A stretch of 64,000 nucleotides of DNA from Bacillota bacterium (GCA_023402845.1 JAEYFP010000035.1:1-64000), one strand, 5' to 3'. Positions 9,242-18,258 are shown, counted from the stretch's first letter. The notes: generated by a model from the letters alone, not told the origin. Translations and numbers: made by a program.

Positions 9242-9311
9242 CTGAGGATAGAAAGAGAAAAGAGTTTTCATCCTCTCATTTCCAGCTTGACACAGGAAAA
9301 TTTCTTGCCAT

Positions 9312-9348
9312 AAAAAAAGCGCTGCAAACCATTATCGTTTAACAGCGC
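9312..9348 (-). terminator. Intrinsic terminator at the distal end of CRISPR array 1
   Basis: On the minus strand the arms GCGCTG and CAGCGC, with an inner AAAC/GTTT pairing, are followed by TTTTTTT. It lies at the trailing end of the array and overlaps the degenerate last repeat, so it probably ends the pre-crRNA transcript. Confidence 0.65.
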
Positions 9349-11157
9349 CTCTTCGCGAAGGGAACGACCAGGAGGGCCAACAATGGAAAGCAGACACTTA
9401 TATATTTCAATCCACGTTTCCCGTGAAGGGAACGACATGGAGCTATTGGAAAAGTTGGAGGTTTTTAAAATTTCAATCCACGTTCCCGCGAAGGGAACGA
9501 CTGGGGCTCCGCGATGGCAGCGATCAGCATCACGGATTTCAATCCACGTTCCCGCGAAGGGAACGACGACTGTCTATTGCATCAACTGCTGCCTGTACGG
9601 TATTTCAATCCACGTTCCCGCGAAGGGAACGACACAAAAAAGTTACAGCGATTTTTACAGGATTTGAAATTTCAATCCACGTTCCCGCGAAGGGAACGAC
9701 GTAACCGAAATTGCAGGAGAAAAAGAGGCCATAATTTCAATCCACGTTTCCGCGAAGGGAACGACCTGAGTGGCCGAAAACACCTCAGGCAGTTATATGA
9801 TTTCAATCCACGTTCCCGCGAAGGGAACGACCACCAATCATAAATAGGTATTCCCCAAACGGATTATTTCAATCCACGTTCCCGCGAAGGGAACGACCCG
9901 GAAATGTTGCAGGCAATCTGCTTTTGCTAATAATTTCAATCCACGTTCCCGCGAAGGGAACGACTCTGGTCATAAAGTTGTGATGTACGATGAATCTATT
10001 TCAATCCACGTTCCCGCGAAGGGAACGACAACTGCACCCCGTCACAGTCAGACAACAGACCGTGATTTCAATCCACGTTCCCGCGAAGGGAACGACATAC
10101 AATTACCCGAATGGATTTAGCGATTCTGAAATTTCAATCCACGTTCCCGCGAAGGGAACGACCCCGTGTTCCCCAGCGTTGTATCCCTATATTTTAGAGA
10201 TTTCAATCCACGTTCCCGCGAAGGGAACGACGTATCTGGTAGGCGGGAATTACATGGAGTATGATTTCAATCCACGTTCCCGCGAAGGGAACGACAACAG
10301 CATGGATGGATAAACTTTTATTTGTAAATATTTCAATCCACGTTCCCGCGAAGGGAACGACAATTTCATCCTGTGGCATGATCTGGAGGAAGAAAATTTC
10401 AATCCACGTTCCCGCGAAGGGAACGACTTTGATTGTTTCTTACTATGGCGATTTGGATGATATTTCAATCCACGTTCCCGCGAAGGGAACGACCAGGGAG
10501 CAAGCCCTTGAATTATGGAAAAATGAATTTCAATCCACGTTCCCGCGAAGGGAACGACCCTGTCCGCCTATTTTTTTTATGATAATATGGCAATTTCAAT
10601 CCACGTTCCCGCGAAGGGAACGACTAAGGTGTCTCTGCTCACGGTTGATATGTACAGGATTTCAATCCACGTTCCCGCGAAGGGAACGACGGAAATATCC
10701 AGAAATTCATTTAAGCGGCGGATTATTTCAATCCACGTTCCCGCGAAGGGAACGACAAAACTTTTACTACTACGATAATAAAGGAGCAGACATTTCAATC
10801 CACGTTCCCGCGAAGGGAACGACGGGAAATACATGTTTATGGAGAACGGAAAGCGGTTATTTCAATCCACGTTCCCGCGAAGGGAACGACATTTGCGTAT
10901 GATAAAGCCATTTGAGGACGTTAAGATTTCAATCCACGTTCCCGCGAAGGGAACGACCGATACCAACAGAGACGGCAAAGTCACTATTAATATTTCAATC
11001 CACGTTCCCGCGAAGGGAACGACGGAGATATTAAGGGATACCTCGAAAATCTACGCGAATTTCAATCCACGTTCCCGCGAAGGGAACGACGCAAAATAGA
11101 ACCGCCTTCAATAGTGGTTGAAAAGATTTCAATCCACGTTCCCGCGAAGGGAACGAC
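9337..11157 (-). CRISPR. CRISPR array 1, type I-C-like, 27 repeats plus a degenerate terminal repeat
   Basis: The repeat is 32 bp; in the transcribed (minus) orientation it begins GTCGTTCCCTTCGCGGG and ends GTGGATTGAAAT, the layout of type I-C repeats. Repeats begin at 9404, 9470, 9536 and so on to 11126. The terminal repeat at 9337-9368 is degenerate, keeping only its GCGAAGGGAACGAC half. The repeat at 9404 has an extra T and one change, and that at 9734 has one change, so the leader-distal end is the oldest. The 27 spacers are 32-37 bases, mostly 33-35. The repeat hairpin is CGTTCCC-GCGAA-GGGAACG. The leader is on the right. No cas genes are in the window, so effector and adaptation proteins must be elsewhere or lost. 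Confidence 0.97.
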
Positions 11158-11329
11158 TGCAATTTTAGACAAAAATGTCCTCCTTCGCTCACCTAAAATT
11201 GTTTAAATTATCTAATAATATTATTTATCACAGACAAATTTAACTTACTATGGTAAATATTTAATGAATATTTATTGATCTTCATGGTGCGAAGGGGCGC
11301 TGTTTTCATGTTCACTTTCTATTCGCACC
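11158..11329 (-). promoter_or_regulatory. Leader of CRISPR array 1
   Basis: About 170 AT-rich bases directly beside the youngest repeat match the segment beside array 2 (14738-14898) along their length. Shared blocks include CAATTTTAGACAAAAAT, TTATCTAATAATAT and the outer inverted repeat GGTGCGAA...TTCGCACC (11286-11293 and 11322-11329). This region should hold the pre-crRNA promoter and spacer-integration signals, reading leftward. Confidence 0.8.
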
Positions 11330-12195
11330 TAAAGCAAAAATCTATCATCTATCTTAATTTTTATGATTTTGTTATATAAACCATTTATTTTTTTTTACTA
11401 CACTTTTAATATAAAAATCTTTAGCTATCGCTTGGTAATTGCTTCTATTTAATTCGTGATATTCCGGATAATGGTTAGAATATCAATGGCATCAATCAGT
11501 GTTCCATTACGCCGAATCCGTAGGGGCTCAGGCTAATGATTTTCCGACTAACATCAGGCAAGGTCTGATATGGCAAAACAATGCTTTGAATAGCAATTTT
11601 ATTTTAAAGGTTATCTTGCCAAATGATTCTCTGATTCAGACTATATTGTATATACCACATACATCCTTCAATTGTCGTGGCACAATAGCGACACAACAAT
11701 CCCTCCCCATGCACTGATCGAGGCAGGGCATTGGAAGTCCTATTCACTTAAAACAATTTCTGCTGACTGTATTCCCTTGTCTATTTTCTATAATTAATTA
11801 TATCGTAATTGTAACTAATTTGCTCTCAACAAATTTTCTTTTTTTATACATCATTTCGCTTTTTTCGACATTATAAAAAGATGCAATTCGGATCTTTCAC
11901 TAAACGCTGATAATTTATCCGTGATATAAAGTGCCACTCCTGTTCTGCACTGAAAAAACCTTCTGATATGGATGCTTCATTACTACCCAGTAGCACTATT
12001 TTAAAAATATTTATAATCCGCGATGAGCAAAAACTCCCCACCGTTCTCCATTCTCTCAGAACTGCGAATCTGGATAAAGTTTGTGATACTTTTAAGGGAT
12101 GGGGGTGGTGCAATAGTATTCCGGCAGACAGGGACAGCATCCGTCTTGGTTTGAAATGCTCTGCATAACACAATTAAATTTAGGTAATGGATTCC
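11330..12195. other. Gene-poor interval between CRISPR leader 1 and fic
   Basis: No convincing gene is present. Short open frames exist on both strands. A minus-strand stretch near 11595-11735 with a CRYC pair and another near 11500-11580 look like broken protein remnants but could not be identified. The minus-strand frame at 11871-12173 has no recognisable domain. The interval is likely decayed accessory DNA. Confidence 0.4.
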
Positions 12196-13224
12196 TTATT
12201 TGGCGCTGCCCACCAAACGGTATCTTTGCAGCTTGCTGTTCGGCTTGTCCGGCACAGTCATTTCAATGAGTTCCTTCAACAAAAGCGGCTCTATGTGCCG
12301 CTTGAATGCACGTGTATCGCCATTCATTCCGATTTTAGCAAAAATCTCTTTGCGTGAAAACGCTCCGCCTTCAAGGACTTCCAATACACGTCTTTGAGTC
12401 GCAGTCAACTCCACTTGGTGCCGTTCTTGGTGCTTTACTTGGCGCTTATCTTCGTGCTTATCTTGATGCTGTTCTTGGCAGATAATGCTGTTTAAGACAG
12501 CCAAAAGAGTAAATTCAATAAACGCACCTGAATCATTTGAACCGCGAGCATCTTCAATTGCACGATAGTATTGCGATCGGTTCTGGTAAAGAATGGATTC
12601 CATTGGGATCCACGCAAAAATCGTATTCCACTTTGCGAGAAGCAATGTTTGCCAAAGCCTTCCCATGCGTCCGTTGCCGTCTGCAAATGGGTGTATAGTT
12701 TCTATTTCATAATGCAAAATCGCACTTTTAAGCACAGGATGCAGCTCTGAATCTTTCGCCCAATCAAGCAGAGCGTTAATAAGGTCGGGAACAAACTGCG
12801 GTCTTGCCCCAATGTGAACTGCAACATCCCCATTGAATACACCTACATCTCCGCTTCGGAACCTACCCGACTCTTCAAGCAGGCCTTCAGTCATTAATTT
12901 GTGGGCACTCAGGAAATCCTTGACCGAGTATGGATTAAAAGTCATGATCTTGTCATAGGCTTCATAGGCATTCTTTACTTCCTTAATTTCGGTCTGCTTA
13001 CCTGCAACTCTCTTTCCCTCGATTACTGCAGTTACTTCACCGAGCGTCAAAGTGTTTCCTTCAATGGCAAGGGATGAGTGAATTGTCTTGACACGATTTT
13101 CCCTATGCAAGTGAATATCGCGTTTAAACCCTGTGCCGTATTCAAGTCTCGTTACGTTCTCAACGATTTTGGCTAGGTAGTCGGCGGATTTCTCCGTTAT
13201 TGTATATGGCGGTTTATCTGTCAC
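12196..13224 (-). CDS. Fic-domain protein (putative AMP transferase)
   Basis: Fic proteins transfer AMP or related groups onto target protein hydroxyls. The complete active-site motif HPFADGNGRMGR lies at about residues 178-189. An N-terminal inhibitory helix motif, SLAIEGN (about 51-57), fits a class II self-inhibited enzyme with the inhibitory Glu present. The C-terminal part looks like a winged helix. A charged low-complexity block of HQ, KHQ and DK repeats (about residues 252-270) links the domains. The start is GTG at 13224 with AGGAGGTGA upstream. It stands alone between two CRISPR arrays; no antitoxin partner is visible. It may be a solitary regulator or a defence-associated gene. Confidence 0.88.
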   Translation of the reverse strand: MTDKPPYTITEKSADYLAKIVENVTRLEYGTGFKRDIHLHRENRVKTIHSSLAIEGNTLTLGEVTAVIEGKRVAGKQTEIKEVKNAYEAYDKIMTFNPYSVKDFLSAHKLMTEGLLEESGRFRSGDVGVFNGDVAVHIGARPQFVPDLINALLDWAKDSELHPVLKSAILHYEIETIHPFADGNGRMGRLWQTLLLAKWNTIFAWIPMESILYQNRSQYYRAIEDARGSNDSGAFIEFTLLAVLNSIICQEQHQDKHEDKRQVKHQERHQVELTATQRRVLEVLEGGAFSRKEIFAKIGMNGDTRAFKRHIEPLLLKELIEMTVPDKPNSKLQRYRLVGSAK

Positions 13225-13631
13225 TCCACTTCACCTCCTGCAATATTCCTGCTCAATTTCAGTTCTCTGCAGCATTCTACTTTTCTTGTGCTTTTAAAAT
13301 TTTCCCCTATCCCAACATTGTATTGATATAAAAAGAACCACGGAAATTTTCTGTGTGATATTTCCAATATTTTTCCATAATAAAGGACTTCTATCATTGA
13401 AATTGTACCAAATAGCTAGCGCAATGCCCTTACAGGTGCACTTGCATTTGCGTAGTTCTATCCACAACCCTCTAATTTCCCCTGCATCGTAATAAACAGC
13501 TTTCCTATCATGCCCAAATATAAGGAATCCACCTTTCCTGTATATTATTGTACTTAACTTTATGCAGGAAATCAACGAAGGAAAGACATTTTGTTTTGTG
13601 CCGGAATGCGGCTTTCTATATAGGAAGATCG
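13225..13631. other. Intergenic interval between fic and CRISPR array 2
   Basis: About 400 bases lie upstream of fic. A minus-strand open frame at 13294-13575 has no recognisable domain and no good ribosome site, so it is not called. A small imperfect inverted repeat (CACGGAAA...TTTTCTGTG) is near 13344-13360. Nothing else is seen. Confidence 0.4.
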
Positions 13632-14737
13632 CTACTACGCACTATACACCGCTAAGAGAACGACTACACGGTCGAAAGTGATGATAGATTCTTTGAGATT
13701 TCAATCCACGTTCTCCGCGAAGAGAACGACGGGTATCCGCTTACATAACAAAATATATCACAAAGATTTCAATCCACGTTCTCCGCGAAGAGAACGACAG
13801 CGTAAAGGTTATGATAGCTGCTAAGAGATGTATTTCAATCCACGTTCTCCGCGAAGAGAACGACATAGTCTTTTACTTTCCAACAGGATGCCCTTTCGAT
13901 TTCAATCCACGTTCTCCGCGAAGAGAACGACCGGTTTCCATTTACGATATTTTTGCTGTTTAAAATTTCAATCCACGTTCTCCGCGAAGAGAACGACGAT
14001 TATCTGGACGGAATCGACGACAACATAGGAATTTCAATCCACGTTCTCCGCGAAGAGAACGACTTTATTGCAATATACATGATCCGTTACCTGGGCATTT
14101 CAATCCACGTTCTCCGCGAAGAGAACGACAATTCTCAAATTTATTTCGTACATCAGCAATTTCAATTTCAATCCACGTTCTCCGCGAAGAGAACGACTTT
14201 TCGCAAGAATCACATTTTCCACCGGGATATAATTTCAATCCACGTTCTCCGCGAAGAGAACGACTGAAATTTTGCCCTTAACGTTTTCACAAAGTGATAT
14301 TTCAATCCACGTTCTCCGCGAAGAGAACGACCGAGACAGCGGTGGGTTAAAGGTTTTAAATACTACATTTCAATCCACGTTCTCCGCGAAGAGAACGACG
14401 GCAACATGTAACTTTATATAAAAGACCAATTATTATTTCAATCCACGTTCTCCGCGAAGAGAACGACAAGTTTTTGCAATGTCTCGATCTCAAATGATTT
14501 AATTTCAATCCACGTTCTCCGCGAAGAGAACGACTTAACCGCACCGAAGCAGAATTTCATAACGTTGACATTTCAATCCACGTTCTCCGCGAAGAGAACG
14601 ACGAGCCAAAGCCAAGGAGTGAACCTATCTTTTTCAAATTTCAATCCACGTTCTCCGCGAAGAGAACGACCCCATCCTTCTTCTTTCTTTCCCCCGATAA
14701 AAATATTTCAATCCACGTTCTCCGCGAAGAGAACGAC
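13632..14737 (-). CRISPR. CRISPR array 2, type I-C-like, 16 repeats plus a degenerate terminal repeat
   Basis: The repeat is 33 bp and perfectly conserved from 13698 through 14705. The leader-distal copy (13632-13664) keeps only the GAGAACGAC end. The 16 spacers are 33-35 bases. Relative to array 1 the repeat differs in the hairpin: stem CGTTCTC/GAGAACG instead of CGTTCCC/GGGAACG, and loop CGCGAA instead of GCGAA. The stem change is compensatory (C-G replaced by T-A). Orientation and leader match array 1. No cas genes lie nearby. The uniform repeats suggest this array is younger or was more recently active than array 1. Confidence 0.97.
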
Positions 14738-14898
14738 AGCAATTTTAGACAAAAATAAACTCCTTTGCTTGTCCAAAATTGTTTAAGTTATCTAATAATA
14801 TCATTTATAATAAACAAATTCAACTTACCTTGGTAAATATCTATTGATTTTCATGGTGCGAAGGGATGCTGTTTTCATGTTCACTTTCTATTCGCACC
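14738..14898 (-). promoter_or_regulatory. Leader of CRISPR array 2
   Basis: This is homologous to the array 1 leader, including the GGTGCGAA (14855-14862) and TTCGCACC (14891-14898) inverted repeat and the AT-rich block next to the first repeat. It presumably carries the promoter for the minus-strand pre-crRNA. Confidence 0.8.
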
Positions 14899-14999
14899 TG
14901 AAGCGAGAATTTATCGGATATAACCAAATCACCTTTAGGAGCCCTCTGTCACTTAATTACTTTGTAAAAGCGTGATGGTTAATAATATCAGAAAGCTTA

Positions 15000-15312
15000 T
15001 CACAAAAAAATATCGAAACTTTTCTCAGTATTCTTGATTTCTTCATTAGGTCTAAAGCTAATAGTTGCACTGTCCTTCTCATAATTTATGGAATTGGTAA
15101 AATCCACGGACAAATACTTCCGGAACGCCTGTTCACAACCGCGATTGTCCAGATTGAGTACAACAAATAAAATTGGGGATCTAGTATTCCATTACAATAA
15201 ATAAATGCGGGAAATGCCGATCTTTTTAAAAATATTTGATCACTTCATCAGCTTCCCCATAAATATGTGTTCCCTTAACTTGGACAAAAAATTCTGCTCT
15301 GGTCTTCTTGAA
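15000..15312 (-). pseudogene. Decayed gene, possibly DUF4365-like
   Basis: Two protein-like stretches on the minus strand are in different frames. The first reads KKTRAEFFVQVKGTHI...EVIKYF, then a stop, then KDRHFPHLFIVMEY and another stop. The second begins SPILFVVLNLDNRGCEQAF and runs through DSATISFRPNEEI to a stop at 15000-15002. At least one frameshift and two nonsense codons separate them. The FFVQVKGT block resembles the nuclease-like DUF4365 domain from memory; this identification is weak. It lies just outside the array 2 leader. Confidence 0.45.
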
Positions 15313-15393
15313 ATATCAGGGTTCTAAACAAAGTATGACAAATCAGCAGTCCGCTGTAAAGTAGAACATCCATTTCTCATAGTAAAGAAGCAT

Positions 15394-15489
15394 ATGGGTT
15401 ATGCAAAAGTAGTTTACCGAGGTATCCAAAAAGATATGAACCGCTTTAATATTCTGTTTGCCAGTGCCAACTTAATCATGCGTAGCAGG
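15394..15489 (+). pseudogene. C-terminal remnant of an IS5-like transposase
   Basis: The peptide GYAKVVYRGIQKDMNRFNIL, then FASANLIMRSR, matches the usual end of IS5/IS1182-type DDE transposases (a YRGLxKN...LFALANL pattern). No upstream catalytic part exists, so this is a 3' scrap of an insertion sequence. Identification is by pattern only. Confidence 0.45.
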
Positions 15490-15581
15490 GCTGGGCGAGC
15501 CTCGGATTTTCCAAGGTGTATGGTGTATTGCACACATTTTGAGGAAAACACTTCAAAAAGAATCAAGGAATATAGGGCTAA

Positions 15582-15728
15582 AATGTTCTCAATACCATCC
15601 TATATATTTTTAAGGTAAACACAGATTATCTGCTCGGTATAGAAAATGCACGTGTCCTGGATTTGTCCGGACTTTCCGCGGCACAGACCTCCGCGCTTAT
15701 CACCATTATCCATTCCATGAAAAAGTAA
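15582..15728 (+). pseudogene. C-terminal remnant of an XRE-family regulator
   Basis: The open stretch after a TAA stop encodes TILYIFKVNTDYLLGIENAR and then VLDLSGLSAAQTSALITIIHSMKK before its stop at 15726-15728. The VxTDYLLG motif ends the helix-turn-helix of many XRE (HTH_3) repressors and the tail resembles their C-terminus. The DNA-binding helices are missing. It is a remnant of a phage- or island-type repressor. Confidence 0.55.
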
Positions 15729-15750
15729 CCATACAAAAGTGTGCTTCGTC

Positions 15751-15858
15751 CACTTTCGCGGCCAAATACTCCGACAGCACAGCTTTTGTTCCGCGCGCGC
15801 AGCTGCGCATAAAATTTTATTATATAGGAAATTCGGAGGAATTTCCTATATAATAAAA
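15751..15858. repeat. 108-bp palindromic repeat element, copy 1
   Basis: This is roughly 85 percent identical by eye to 46031-46138. It ends in a perfect 20-bp inverted repeat with a 4-base GGAG centre (15815-15858), preceded by the GC-rich palindrome GCGCAGCTGCGC. It encodes nothing evident. Its right end coincides with the T-tract of the fcl terminator. It could be a MITE-like element or a mobile terminator extension. Confidence 0.7.
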
Positions 15859-15893
15859 GCAGAGACTCAGTCGGTTTATTGACCTTGTCTCTG
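15855..15893 (-). terminator. Terminator downstream of fcl
   Basis: On the minus strand, CAGAGAC and GTCTCTG arms around a 20-base loop are followed by C and TTTT. It lies 51 bases past the fcl stop codon. The T-tract is shared with the end of the repeat element. Confidence 0.6.
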
Positions 15894-15943
15894 TTTTGCA
15901 AAAATAACAGATTCACTATTTTCATGTGTGTTTCATCTACCTC

Positions 15944-16885
15944 TTACAGCTTCGCCTGCTCAATATTCTCGGAAAACCAGTCATATGCAAGCTTTACGCC
16001 TTCTTCTAAATCAATTTTATGCATCCAGCCAAGCGCATGAAGCTTGTCTACACTCGTGAGCTTCCGCGGGGTTCCATCCGGCATATCATTGTTCCAAACA
16101 ATCTTGCCCGTAAAGCCTACAGTCTCCCTTACCGTCTCTGCAAGCTTCTTAATTGTCACTTCCTTACCGGTTCCGATATTTACATGCTGCTCGCCGCTGT
16201 AATTTTCCAACAGAAATGTACAGGCATCTGCCATATCGTCCACATAAAGAAATTCACGCAGCGGAGTTCCTGTTCCCCACAATTCAACCGTCTGATCATG
16301 CTTAATCTTTGCCTCATGAAATTTACGGATCATGGCCGGCATGACATGGGAATTCTTTAAATCATAGTTATCATATGGTCCATACAGGTTCGTCGGCATA
16401 CAACTGATAAAGTCATCTCCGTACTGACGTTTAAAATATTTGCACATTTCCAGACCGGAAATTTTTGCAATCGCATAAGCCTCATTTGTCTCTTCAAGCG
16501 GCCCCGTCAGCAACGCATCCTCCGGGATCGGCTGCGGCGCCAGTCGAGGATAGATGCAGGTGCTCCCTAAAAATAACAGTTTTTTTACCTTGTAATCATG
16601 TGCACATTTGATAACATTGCACTGGATCTGCATGTTATCATAGGCAAAATCTGCGGGAGCCGTATTATTGGCATTGATGCCGCCGACCTTCGCGGCAGCC
16701 AGCACGACAACATCAGGCCGTTTCTCTTCAAAAAACTCTCTCACTGCTGCCTGATTCAGTAAATCCAGTTCCCGGTGCGTCCTTCCTATAATGTTTGTAT
16801 ATCCCTTTGATTGCAGATTCCTGACAATCGCAGAGCCTACAAGTCCGCGGTGTCCCGCAACATAAATTTTTGCATTTTTGTCCAT
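15944..16885 (-). CDS. fcl: GDP-L-fucose synthase
   Basis: This enzyme epimerises and reduces GDP-4-keto-6-deoxy-D-mannose to GDP-L-fucose using NADPH. The N-terminal dinucleotide motif is VAGHRGLVGSAIVR (about residues 9-22). The SDR catalytic Ser-Tyr-Lys set is seen as GSTCIYP (about 108-114) and YAIAKISG (about 137-144), and AAAKVGGINAN is characteristic of the family. Length 313 is typical. It follows gmd with a 49-base gap, giving a two-gene GDP-fucose module. The product probably feeds a surface polysaccharide or glycoprotein; no fucosyltransferase lies in the window. Confidence 0.93.
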   Translation of the reverse strand: MDKNAKIYVAGHRGLVGSAIVRNLQSKGYTNIIGRTHRELDLLNQAAVREFFEEKRPDVVVLAAAKVGGINANNTAPADFAYDNMQIQCNVIKCAHDYKVKKLLFLGSTCIYPRLAPQPIPEDALLTGPLEETNEAYAIAKISGLEMCKYFKRQYGDDFISCMPTNLYGPYDNYDLKNSHVMPAMIRKFHEAKIKHDQTVELWGTGTPLREFLYVDDMADACTFLLENYSGEQHVNIGTGKEVTIKKLAETVRETVGFTGKIVWNNDMPDGTPRKLTSVDKLHALGWMHKIDLEEGVKLAYDWFSENIEQAKL

Positions 16886-16934
16886 ATCATTACTTCCATT
16901 CCCTATTTATGATCTGATTCCCTGTTATGATTTC

Positions 16935-18008
16935 TTACTTTTGATTTCTGCTCTTAAATTCCTCGCAGCTCATTCCTGCAATTGCTTTCATATCACTGTC
17001 CACCATCATTGCCACAAGTCCTCTGAAATCAACCTTGCGCTTCCATCCCAGTTCCTTCTCGGCCTTTGTACAATCACCCCAGAGAAATTCCACCTCTGCT
17101 GGCCTAAAATAGCGAGGATTTACATCTACAAGCATTCTGCCGTTTGCCTTGTCATAGCCCTTTTCCCCGACTCCGGTTCCTCTCCACTCGATTTCGATTC
17201 CGACTTCCCTAAAGGCAAGCTCAACAAATTCACGGACCGTATGTGTCTCATTGGTGGCAAGCACATAGTCACCCGGCTTGTCCTGTTGGAGAATCCGCCA
17301 CATGCCTTCTACATAATCACCCGCAAAGCCCCAGTCACGTTTTGCATCCAGATTGCCGAGAGACAGCTTCTCGCGCTCGTCCGCCATAATGGAAGCAACC
17401 GCACGGGTAATTTTTCTCGTTACAAACGTCTCGCCTCTTCTCGGGGATTCGTGGTTGAACAAAATACCGTTGCAGGCAAATAAATTATAAGCCTCTCTAT
17501 AATTGATTGTGATCCAGTAAGCATACAGCTTTGCTGCACCATATGGGCTTTTCGGATAAAACGGCGTCCTTTCACTCTGCGGAGCCGTCTCAGGCAAGCC
17601 GCCAAACAGCTCCGAGGTAGATGCCTGATAGAATTTGCAGTGCACACCGCTCTTTTTAATTGCATCCAACAGGCGCAGAGTACCAATACCCGTCGTCTCC
17701 GCCGTATATTCCGGAACTTCAAATGATACCGCAACGTGAGACTGTGCAGCAAGATTATAAATCTCCGTCGGCTGAATCTGTTCAATCAGGCGGTTTAAAT
17801 TACTGGAATCCGTCAGATCACCGTGATGCAGATATAATGTCTTGTCCCTAATATCTCTGTCAAAATACAAGTGATCGATCCGCTCCGTGCTGATGCTGCT
17901 GTGCCTGCGGATAATCCCATGCACCTCATAGCCCTTCTCAAGAAGCAGCTCCGCAAGATAAGAACCGTCCTGTCCCGTAATCCCTGTAATTAACGCAACA
18001 TTTCTCAT
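16935..18008 (-). CDS. gmd: GDP-mannose 4,6-dehydratase
   Basis: This enzyme converts GDP-D-mannose to GDP-4-keto-6-deoxy-D-mannose, the substrate of the next gene product. The N-terminal NADP motif is ALITGITGQDGSYLAELLL (about residues 5-23). Signature stretches include STSELFG, YGAAKLYAYWITINYREAYN (catalytic Tyr and Lys) and FNHESPRRGETFVTRKI. Length 357 is standard. AAAGGAG lies eight bases upstream of the ATG. The region upstream holds a folded repeat element rather than a gene. Confidence 0.95.
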   Translation of the reverse strand: MRNVALITGITGQDGSYLAELLLEKGYEVHGIIRRHSSISTERIDHLYFDRDIRDKTLYLHHGDLTDSSNLNRLIEQIQPTEIYNLAAQSHVAVSFEVPEYTAETTGIGTLRLLDAIKKSGVHCKFYQASTSELFGGLPETAPQSERTPFYPKSPYGAAKLYAYWITINYREAYNLFACNGILFNHESPRRGETFVTRKITRAVASIMADEREKLSLGNLDAKRDWGFAGDYVEGMWRILQQDKPGDYVLATNETHTVREFVELAFREVGIEIEWRGTGVGEKGYDKANGRMLVDVNPRYFRPAEVEFLWGDCTKAEKELGWKRKVDFRGLVAMMVDSDMKAIAGMSCEEFKSRNQK

Positions 18009-18073
18009 ATAAAATCTCCTTTAAATCATTCATTTTCTTATTTTTTGTTTTATTTTGCACTAGCAAAAATCAG

Positions 18074-18258
18074 TATACTCCTTTATAATACAAGTATCTA
18101 CGTTATAAATTGCTATCTAATGGTAAAATATTGCGCGATCAGCAGAGCCAGATGATAAGAATTATGTCGCTATGCTTGCATAAAGCGGCATAAGGCTTAT
18201 TATATGGCGAGCAACGCGACCGAAAATCCGGCAGGATTTGAGGTGCTCTGCTGATCGC
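18074..18258. repeat. Structured repeat element, copy A
   Basis: The core is bounded by a perfect 14-bp inverted repeat, GCGATCAGCAGAGC (18135-18148) and its complement (18245-18258). Inside are a long variable hairpin (nested TAAG/CTTA, ATG/CAT, CGCT/AGCG, ATG/CAT pairs) and a conserved hairpin AAATCC-GGCA-GGATTT flanked by GA/GA and CC/GG. A conserved 24-mer containing TATAAT (18074-18097) precedes it. Copy B (19630-19792) keeps the same layout. It encodes no protein. It may be a structured RNA or a palindromic mobile element. Confidence 0.8.

Noticed and set aside
9383..11099. Several open reading frames of 60-213 codons within CRISPR array 1 with repeated ISIHVPAKGTT or FNPRSREGND peptides
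   Set aside because: These are translations of the CRISPR repeat in its frames, not genes.
11871..12173. Minus-strand frame of 100 codons after fic
   Set aside because: No recognisable domain, no clear ribosome site, and comparable open stretches exist in other frames of the same DNA. It may be decayed sequence.
13294..13575. Minus-strand frame of 93 codons upstream of fic
   Set aside because: No domain, poor ribosome site and unusual composition; treated as non-coding.
13828..14786. Open frames within CRISPR array 2 with repeated ISIHVLREEND peptides
   Set aside because: Translations of the repeat; no ribosome sites and no protein family.
15626..15925. Minus-strand frame of 99 codons over the palindromic repeat near fcl, similar to a frame at 45951-46154
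   Set aside because: The similarity is due to the repeated non-coding element; neither frame has a ribosome site or domain.
9070..15943. Search for cas genes around the arrays
   Set aside because: No Cas1, Cas2, Cas3, Cas4, Cas5, Cas7 or Cas8-like protein was seen on either strand in the window.
16878..17483. Plus-strand frame of 201 codons opposite gmd
   Set aside because: It is an antisense shadow of a strongly conserved enzyme gene.
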